Source: Aurelia coerulea
Lineage: Eukaryota; Cnidaria; Scyphozoa; Semaeostomeae; Ulmaridae
DNA: 64,000 bases
Reading direction: 5' to 3'
Assembly (NCBI GenBank): GCA_039566865.1
Contig: CM076954.1
Span: 8,192,001-8,256,000 of the forward strand
Positions 55,976 to 64,000 of this stretch are shown in pieces. Each line of letters starts with the position of its first letter. The stretch's first letter is position 1. A program made the translations under genes and the position numbers. Below the pieces are notes generated by a model. It did not search any database. It was not told the origin of the DNA and saw only the letters and a list, made by a program, of their open reading frames with translations.

Positions 55976-58403
55976 TTAATCCATGTCCACAACATAGTCT
56001 CTCAGATACTCTGGAGGTCGTCTCACTCTTCTTGTGCGCAACTCTCTTCCGTTCAGTTCTTCTGTTCCTCTACTTGCAATGTCCCTATCACTTTGCAACT
56101 CATTATTTGGGAACCATGGTATACCTTTGTCTGTTTCAATGTGTTCTCTTTCAAAATATGGCACAATTCTGTTGGCATGCCATTTCTTTCTGTCCTCTGT
56201 TGTAACTGTAGATTGTGTAACATCTTCAACACGGATCGGGTCTGAGTATTTGCTGGCTAGTTTCTTTTGTTATGATGGAAGTTTGATGCGCACAATATCA
56301 CCTGTCTTGAATCTATTAGCTTTGGTGGTAGACCTTGCATCATAACGGTCTTTGCTTTTCTTTTGCACTTCTTCAACTCTTTTCCTGACAGCATCTGTTC
56401 TTTGTACTTCCTTTCCTTGTACACCTGTAGGTTGCAATGCTGATAATTTTACTCTCATCTCTCTTCCTGTCATCATTTTAAAAGGTGATTCCTTTGTAGT
56501 ACTGTGGGGTGTGCCACGTATAGCTAGTAACACTTTTGATAAATTCTCTCTCCATTGTAATCCATCCTTATTCCGACTTGTAACAAATTCTTGATAGTTT
56601 GGTTAAGACGCTCGACAGCTCCATTTGATTGAGGGCTGTATATTGGCGTAGGCTTATGCTCTATACCATAAACTTTCATGAAGGACTCAAACTCTTCACT
56701 TATAAATTGAAGTCCATTGTCTGATACAACTTTTTCTGGAACTCCCCATGTTGCAAACCGATTCTGTAAGAAATCAGTTATCACTTTTGTGTCAACGTTA
56801 TCTGACGCTAGGGCTTCTGGCCATTTTGAATAGAAATCATGCAGCACCACCAAATATCTGAAACCTCTTGGTGCAGACTCAATTGGACCCATAATATCAA
56901 TGCTCAACTCCTTCCAGGGACTGTCTGGAAAAGGAGTAGGTTTCATTGGTACTGTTGACTGAGAAGCTGATTTATCAGAATTTGCGCAAGCAATACAATT
57001 TCTGACAAAACTCTCACAATGTTCATCTACTTTAGGCCACCAAGCTAGTGCTCTCATTCTCTGTTTGCATTTAACTATGTCAAAATGACCCTCATGTATT
57101 AATTATATCACTTGTCCTTGTAACGATGCAGGTATTACTGCCCTCGTCCCTCTTCCTATACATTGATCTCCCCACAAGTAAAGTTCATTCCGAATATTGT
57201 AATGTGGCAAAATTTCCTTTGGAATTTCCTCTCTTTCTGGCCACTTTGTTTGCAAAATGTCCACAACTTGTTTCAGTACAGGATCCGAAATGGCATCCTT
57301 TGAAAGCTGTTCTGGTAAAAGTGCAAGTGGTTGAGAAAGAATACTGCAAATCGCTGCTTCATCATCCATAGATTGATCATTCACAGCTGTTGGAATTAGC
57401 AGCCTTGATAGTGCATCAGCAACAACATTCTGAGTTGAACTTTTGTACACTACTCTGAAAGTATACCGCAATAATCGTGCGGACCATCTTGCTAAACGTA
57501 AAGGTTTGCAACCATTGCCTTCTGATGATTGTAGCAAAGTGACTAATAACTTATGATCAGTGATGAGCACAAATGGCTTGCCCATCAAATATCTATCCCA
57601 TTTTTCACAAGCCCGAATGCATGCTAAGGCTTCAAGCTCTCCAATGCTGTATTTCCTCTCTGTAGTTGAAAGTGTCCTTGATGCAAATGCAACTGGTCAT
57701 ATTGTACCATCTTCTTGACGCTGCGAAAGTTCAGCTCCTAGGCCAACAACAGAAGCATCTGTTGTTACAAAAGTCTCAGCTTTTGGGTTGAAAAATGCAA
57801 GGACTGGTGGCTCAATGATTTGTGAGTTTACTTTTTGCAAGCATTCTTTCTGTTCCTCTCCCGAAACCCATGGTGTCTCTGCCCTAGTTAACTTCCTTAC
57901 TGGCTCAATCAATTCTGAAAAACTTAGGAGGCAGGAACTTAGCATAGTGATTGAGTAACCCCAGCAGTGATCTTAACTCTGTGACATCTTTGGGTTCTCT
58001 TATCTCTTCAATTGCCTTGATATTGTCAGGTAACATTGAAATTCCTTTGCTAGATATCTTAACACCTAGCCATTCTGGCTCTTCAGCACAAAACACACAT
58101 GTTTCTTTGTTCAACGTTAGTCCATTATCTGATAGTCGTGTAAAAACTTTCTTCAGTCGCCGCAAATGTTGCTCCTTTGTAGCACTTACAACTATGATGT
58201 CATCAAGAAACCACAATGCTCCTTCGCACCCAGCAAGAATAATATCCATCATTCTTTGAAAAGATCCAGGCATATCACTTAGGCCAAATGTCCCTCTACA
58301 ATACCTGAAGTTTCCTAAAGGAGTAGTAAAAGCCATCAACTTCTTTGTATCCTCATGAAAGGGAAGCTGGTGGTACGCTGACTTTAAATCTAACTTTAAT
58401 ACT
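55976..58403 (-). pseudogene. Ty3/gypsy pol remnant: RT, RNase H, integrase
   Basis: The minus strand starts mid reverse transcriptase at LDLKSAYHQLPF (58403) and continues LWFLDDIIVVSA (catalytic DD). RNase H follows (TFVTTDASVVGLGAELS, LITDHKLLVTLL). The integrase has a zinc finger (HEGH...NCIACAN) and acidic residues in SIDIMGP, VVSDNGLQF and YSPQSNGAVERLN. A basic tail ends at a stop near 55976. Three in-frame stops (57697-57699, 57103-57105, near 56270) and two frameshifts (near 57920 and 56530) inactivate it. Gag, protease and the 5' LTR are absent: the copy is cut by a LINE at about 58403. Confidence 0.9.
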
Positions 58404-60259
58404 CATGATAAAGCTCATGATAGTGTCCCATACAGTTGGATTATAAAAACGTTATCAGTCTATAAATTTAACAACAAACTGATGAATTTCATGGAAAAAT
58501 CAATGAAGTCATGGAACACTACGATGTATCTGAATCAAGTACAAGGAAGTACCACAACAGAAAAGATCAGTATCAAACAAGGGATATTCCAGGGCGATTC
58601 TCTCTCACCTTTACTATTCTGCTTGGCATTAGTGCCATTAACATCAGAGATTAATGCCAGTGGATATGGATACAAGATGAACAGAAACAGTGTGCCAATC
58701 AGTAACCTGTTTTATATGGACGATCTGAAACTCTACGCGTCCAATGATGATCAACAGCAAGGAGAACTACGGATTGTAAAGCAGTTTAGTGATGACATCA
58801 AAATGAGTTTTGGTTTAGATAAATGTGCAAAGGCATCGTTCAAAAAGGGTAAACTGATTGCCACGGGCAATATTGAGCTGGATAAAGAAACAACTACCAA
58901 TGAGTTAGATCAAGATAGGGGATACAGATACCTTGGAGTAGATGAAAGTGATGGTATTCAACATACTAAAATGAAGGAGAAGATCAGGAAAGAGTATTAC
59001 AAAAGAGTACGACTAATAGTGAGATCAGAACTCAATGGAAGAAACAAAATTGAAGCGATAAACAGCTTGGCGATACCTACTGTGCAATATGGTTTTGGGA
59101 TAATCGATTGGAAATACTCTGAGCTAAAAAAGCTTGATTCAAAGACAAGAAAGATCTTGACAATGCATGGAATGTTACACCCAAAATCTGATGTCGACCG
59201 AATTTACATACCCAGAAAAGAAGGAGGCAGAGGATTGATAGAAATAGAGACTGCATTTAAAGTGGCAATAGTAGGGCTTAATCATTATTTTGAAAACAAG
59301 AGCACTTTGTCAAGCAATATGATTATTATGCACGAGAAGACGAAGCGAAATCACTCAATCAGTAAAATAGACAAAAATATCGAAAAGGAAATGGCAGATT
59401 TGAATTTCGCAACGAAACCAGACAAACCAACGGCAGAAAACGCAAAAGTATTGAAGCGAGAAATAAAAAAGAACTTGTGAAGAAGAAAAATAATAGATGG
59501 CTTAGTAAACCACTGCATTGAAAGTACCCTTCACTTATTGGGGAACCACATGTTGACCTTCCAAATACAAACAATTGGCTCAGATCAGACATCAAAGGAG
59601 AAACAGAGGGATTATTGATAGCAGCGCAAGACCAAGCTCTATACACACGAAATTATCAAAAACACATTGTTGGCAAAGAAATTGACAGCAGATGCAGGAT
59701 GTGTTACAAGCAGTCTGAAACAATTAACCATATAACATCAGGATGTGAAGTATTAGCAAAGTCAGATTACATCGAAAGGCTCAACAAAGCTGCAGCATAT
59801 GTACACTGGAATATTTGTAATGATTTAGGAATCGAGACCTCAGACAAGTGGTATGAGCACCAACCGAACACAGTAACTAACACTGAAACACATACAGTGC
59901 TATGGGACATGGCAGTGCATACAGACAGACATATAGGTGCGAACAGACCTGACATCATAATCAAGGACAAAGTGAATTCAACTTGCAAGCTGATAGACAT
60001 GACTGTGCCATGTGATAAAAATGTTTCAATCAAAGAAATGGAAAAGAAAAGCAAATATCAAGATCTGGAAATTGAGATACAAAGGATGTGGAAAATGAAA
60101 ACGGAAGTAATACCCATTGTGATAGGAGCCCTCGGTACCATCAGAAAAGGAATGGGAGATAATATCAGAAGCGTCTAAGAAAATATGAATCTTCAGATGG
60201 TCCAAAAGACATGCTTACTAGGAACTGCAAGGATCCTTCGTAAAGTACTTAGCATCTGA
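58404..60259 (+). pseudogene. LINE with restriction-like endonuclease, RT through C-terminus
   Basis: The plus frame begins next to the Ty3 remnant (KAHDSVPYSWIIK) and runs to 59480. It shows KQGIFQGDSLSPLLFCLAL, ISNLFYMDDLKLYA (catalytic MDD), YLGVDESDGIQHTKMKEKI and YIPRKEGGRGLIEIE. A frameshift near 59478 and a TGA near 59518 precede the next frame (59521-60178) with CRMCYKQSETINHITSGC and ANRPDIIIKD...CKLIDMTVP. A last frameshift leads to LLGTARILRKVLSI and TGA at 60257-60259. It is closely related to the copy at 39.6-41.4 kb, and inactive. The 5' end was lost at or by insertion into the Ty3 element. Confidence 0.88.
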
Positions 60260-61606
60260 ACTTCAGGACATGACATGCCTTAGGTGTATTGTTTACACCC
60301 GGCCAAAGAAAAAGCAACCAGTATGAACTGTGACATTTAGCACCACGTATAATAATATTAATACGATTCTAAATTATTCTAGACCCAAGCAAATGGCAAA
60401 ATCTACTGCTTAGTTAATATATACAGAATGTTTGCTGGTTTTACAGTTACCGTTAATAAACGTCATGGTACAAACGGTGAATTAATTTATCACTGAGTAT
60501 CAAAGATGATCAGAAGGATACTTGATGTGGGCTTAAAAGCCAGGTTTATCAAAAGCAGACCAACACGAAAGGTGAAATGGAAAGAAATCAGTAAATAAGG
60601 AAACGCTCTAGGACTGGGCAAATCACGATGAAAATGTTCATTAACTCTGTCTGAAAGCTAAACTTAAATGTAACGACTAGTTTCTTGTTTGTCTTGGTAA
60701 ATTTTCAGTTCAAACGCAAGCCGGTCTAAACGGCCTAATTTTGGGCATGGCGTCTAATTTGGACGTACCCTAAATCCATAACGACGCCTTCGCAGTTACC
60801 TGGTTGAACTTATCTCGACGCAGCAAACCGAAGCAGGATTATTAAACTGTGAGTGCCGGGGGAAGGAATAAGGAGGTCTACGGGATATTTTTGAAAATGA
60901 AGCAAAGGGAGGAGGGGTTTGCAAGAAGAATGAATTGATATGGTTACATTTCAAAATATTGATAGATAAAATGATGAAATTGACTACAGGGGGAAAGTTA
61001 GTTCGTGAATGAAACTTTACACAAATGAAATCAACAAGGCAGAAATTGACAAAAAATCAAGATTTACATTTTACCATTATCTTGAGGATTATGACTTTAA
61101 CCTTATGACTTCTAACAGTGTGGTTGACAGGGGGGTCAGTAAGGGAAGTCAGAATCAACAGGCTGACCAATAGGGGCGCAGGTAAGCCAGTCTGACCACA
61201 ACCGAAATAAAGCCCCCGGCTTTTACATTCAATTCAAATTTCTGAGATTTTTCTTCAAAAATGACCTTTGGAGGGTTGGAGTTGCCTGAAAACAAACTTT
61301 AGTTGTACTTTGTACGAGATCCTGAGGCAACGCGAAGAAAACAAATATTGGGCTTGGAAAACAACAAGGACATAAAATACTCTCACCTTTATCCATTTCA
61401 GGTAAGTGTTTTAGAAACATCCTCCAGGACAAGGATAGGCGGTAAAAAACGAAAACAACAAGACAGAATCTCAGAAATGGCATCAGTGAATAATTTTAAC
61501 GCGCTCTCCTGCAAAATCCAGGCCCGAACTCCTTTTGAAACGAAGTTTTTGAAGCGCGGTCAGATATGATGAAAAACGTTAGCTGACCATTTAGGGCGAT
61601 GCTCCT
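60260..61606. other. Stretch without recognised gene
   Basis: Apart from AATAATATTAAT near 60350 at the LINE 3' side, nothing is recognised. Short frames at 61229-61483 and 61303-61569 are not supported. Confidence 0.4.
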
Positions 61607-61835
61607 CTAGTTCGCTCCAATAATATTAGAAATCGAGCACCAAGCTAACAGTTCCTTTACTTTTCCTTTTCCAAAGCCAATATTCCGCAATCGTTCAGAA
61701 ACGTCCTCTTTGATACAGCCAAGCGTACCAAAACACAGAAAATGAAGAGAAGGGTTCCATCCATTTTCACGAAGAACGTCACACAGGTCCTGGTAGCGAT
61801 CACACTTCGCTGGAAACGAGAATCCAAAGTAGAGA
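61607..61835 (-). pseudogene. R2-like LINE C-terminal fragment
   Basis: The minus frame gives CDRYQDLCDVLRENGW, LHFLCFGTLGCIKEDV and LLAWCSISNIIGAN and then a stop. It aligns with RYKELCDYLERNGF, LCFGSLGCVKSDV and KWCSISCLIGGN of the R2-like LINE at 38.7-38.9 kb. Only about 70 C-terminal codons remain. The N-terminal part of this frame (61836-61888) is unrelated. Confidence 0.8.
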
Positions 61836-63037
61836 TCAAAATATAATATAATACTAGCTGTTAACGCAGTTAAGTAAGTGCTGCTCATAGCATGGAGATT
61901 TCGGCACTAAAATCAAGTTAAATTGCAGTTCTTTCTGAGGCAGAAACAATTTTTGAAGAACTAAAGAAACTATTTGCAAATTTTAAAACTGCATTATGCA
62001 ACAATAATATTCATAAAAACTCAAAATGATGTTAGACTCAAATGAAGTGCAATTTTAAGAACAGTTAATTAATGTCAGTTCGTTTTGTATTTTCTTGGAC
62101 TACAAGGCTTTCTTTTCCCCAGGTGGTACTTCACATGGTATGTTTTTTTATATTTTTCCGAAGATCGACATTGGCATTTGAAAGAAAGATAGTTCGATGT
62201 TTTAATAGCATACCAGCTTTGATCATTTCTTTGTAATTAGCCCTGAATCTCAATTATCTGCTTCTATCTGCATTGATCAGCATCTTCAATAATAGTCAAA
62301 CAATTTGATCCCGGAGGGGGGAATTAGCTTAAGTTCTCCTTGGTATGGGGTTGTGCCATTTTTAGGGAACCTTTTTTGCCATGGAGTCGTCCAGATTCGT
62401 GCGGATGGTTTTCAACGATTTTTTACATTATCTGGATTTATGGGTATGATTTTTGGTAAAACTTCATTTATGGGTCAACTTTTTCGGCTATTCCGGATTT
62501 ATGGGTATTTGAGATTTTCCGGATCTATGGGTATACTTTTCAGAGATTTTCCGGATTTATGGGTGGTAGTTTTACGCTTTGAATCACACAACCCCGTACC
62601 ATGTAAATTCAAGTTACCCCCACCCCTCCCCCGGAACTTGATACAATATTATAGTACCATACAAAGTGCTCTCCCGTTCAATTCTGTATAAAATAAGAGG
62701 TTTTGTACTTTGCCTTGAATTGAAATCAGTCTTGAGAGTACATGATGCACAAGACTTAGCCACAACAGTTCTTCAAAGGTTCATCTGGTAACAGTTTGTA
62801 TTATTGGTGGTCTTTTTTGTGGACCGTAAAAATGGCCTGGACAATTGTATTACAAACAATGCTATGAGCAGCACTTACTTAACTGCGTTAACAGCTTGTT
62901 TAAGATAACCCACGGTCCACTGTCCGCCCTCAATCCTCAATCAAACCCCTCTAGAAGACTGCTTGCGCATGCGCGCTTCGCAGCAAATAGTAATGAAATT
63001 CGAATAGAATTCAATAGAATTCGTAACGAAATTCAAT
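61836..63037. other. Stretch without gene; inverted and degenerate repeats
   Basis: A 38-base word, AGCTGTTAACGCAGTTAAGT onward (about 61857-61893), returns inverted at about 62858-62895. At 62425-62575 a loose repeat on TTTCCGGATTTATGGGTA occurs about four times at irregular 35-50-base intervals, creating the plus frame 62305-62691, which I do not call as a gene. Confidence 0.55.
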
Positions 63038-63054
63038 AGAATAATAATATAATA

Positions 63055-63141
<87 letters not shown>

Positions 63142-63161
63142 ATATTATTAATAATTATATT

Positions 63162-63205
<44 letters not shown>

Positions 63206-63238
63206 TAATAATAATAATAATAGTAATAATAATAAAGG

Positions 63239-63302
<64 letters not shown>
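63038..63302. repeat. Long (AAT)n microsatellite
   Basis: About 260 bases of AAT with occasional ATT, AGT and AAAGGAT interruptions. It directly abuts the LINE that follows. Confidence 0.95.
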
Positions 63303-63303
<1 letters not shown>

Positions 63304-64000
63304 GGAGACATGGAAGTGGCTGAGAAAAGCTGATCTAAAGATACAAACGGAGTCACTTTTGTGTGCAGCACAAGAACAGGCCCTCCGAACAAATTATGTT
63401 AAACACCATATTGACAAATCAGCAGAGTCACCACTTTGTAGGATGTGCGAAGAGAAAGGCGAAACTGTACATCACATTGTCAGTGAGTGCAAGAAGTTGG
63501 CACAGAAAGAATATAAACGAAGACACGACAATGTTGCGAGAATGGTGCATTGGCATTTATGCAAGAAATATGATCTAGAAAGGGCAGACAAATGGTATGA
63601 GCATTCCCCTGACGGTGTAGTTGAAACTGACGAGGTAAAGCTACTATGGGATGTGAACATTCAATGTGATCATGTAATCGAGGCAAGGAGACCGGACATA
63701 GTTGTTGTGAATAAAGGTGAAAGAAAATGCACTATAATTGACATTGCTGTGCCAGGTGATAGTAGGACTAGTGACAAGGAAAAAGAGAAAGTGGATAAAT
63801 ATCAAGATTTGAAAAGGGAAATCAAGAGGATTTGGAACATGAGAAGTGTGATAGTAGTACCTGTGATTGTCGGTGCACTTGGAAGTGTAACCAAGAAACT
63901 GGATGAATGGCTGGAAAAACTGGACATCACAATAAATACAGCAATCCTACAGAAGACGACGCTATTAGGAACAGCCAGGATATTGAGAAAAGTACTTGAG
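63303..64000 (+). pseudogene. LINE C-terminal half, open to window edge
   Basis: Directly after (AAT)n the frame reads ETWKWLRKADLKIQTESL, then AAQEQALRTNYVKHHID, CRMCEEKGETVHHIVSEC (CCHC finger), ADKWYEHSPDGVVETDE, ARRPDIVVVNKGERKCTIID (endonuclease) and LLGTARILRKVLE at the last base. No stop occurs over about 230 codons and the window ends just before the expected terminus. It overlaps the minus-strand copy at 48055-48508 with near identity. The reverse transcriptase is absent (5' truncation at the TAA tract). Confidence 0.88.

Noticed and set aside
62305..62691. 128-codon plus frame
   Set aside because: It follows a degenerate CCGGATTTATGGGTA repeat.
63033..63392. 119-codon polyleucine/isoleucine minus-strand frame
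   Set aside because: Created by (AAT)n; the real coding signal is the LINE frame on plus from 63303.

Overview
This is a eukaryotic, A+T-rich window made almost entirely of mobile elements and their remains. I found no convincing host gene, no tRNA or rRNA gene and no prokaryotic feature. GT-AG introns, Penelope-like, R2/R4-like and CR1-like retroelements, Kolobok, hAT, piggyBac and Mutator-like DNA elements, MITEs and long (TAA)n microsatellites together suggest an invertebrate metazoan. An anthozoan cnidarian (coral or anemone type) is my best guess, but that is inference and no species can be named.

Layout. 1-3.8 kb: a 188-bp tandem duplication, a CAGTACAGTGGGG minisatellite, a Penelope-like fragment and short tandem repeats. 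3.8-11.3 kb: foldback elements with very long inverted arms and 9-bp (one 8/9) target duplications, partly nested. 11.6-13.2 kb and 31.9-33.5 kb: two inverted copies of one 1,599-bp non-autonomous hAT element. 13.4-16.1 kb: a decayed piggyBac-like element. 17.8-30.9 kb: a Penelope-like element whose GIY-YIG endonuclease domain was split in frame by an 11.4-kb Kolobok transposon (18450-29847, TTAA duplication). 30.2-41.4 kb: mariner-type MITEs and four LINE copies. 41.4-48 kb: mostly unique sequence with MITEs. 48-53.2 kb: a second Penelope-like reverse transcriptase fused to a LINE tail through (TAA)n and split by a 2.7-kb foldback. 53.2-55.8 kb: a tandem unit with Pol III boxes and hammerhead-like cores, then LINE tails between (TAA)n tracts. 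55.8-58.4 kb: a truncated Ty3/gypsy element. 58.4-60.3 kb and 63.3-64 kb: more LINE copies.

The most notable object is the Kolobok element. Its transposase gene (minus strand, nine exons) can be read through with every exon junction GT-AG, every phase matching, and a total of 2,649 nt (882 codons plus stop). It has an N-terminal THAP finger and a DDE-type core. A second gene converges on it from the other end and ends in a region resembling the P2X7 C-terminal-like domain. This looks like a complete, possibly recently active two-gene transposon.

Two broader patterns stand out. LINEs with a restriction-like endonuclease repeatedly lie between (TAA)n tracts, as expected of elements that target TAA repeats. 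Several Penelope or SINE-like sequences carry CTGANGA...GAAA cores resembling hammerhead ribozymes.
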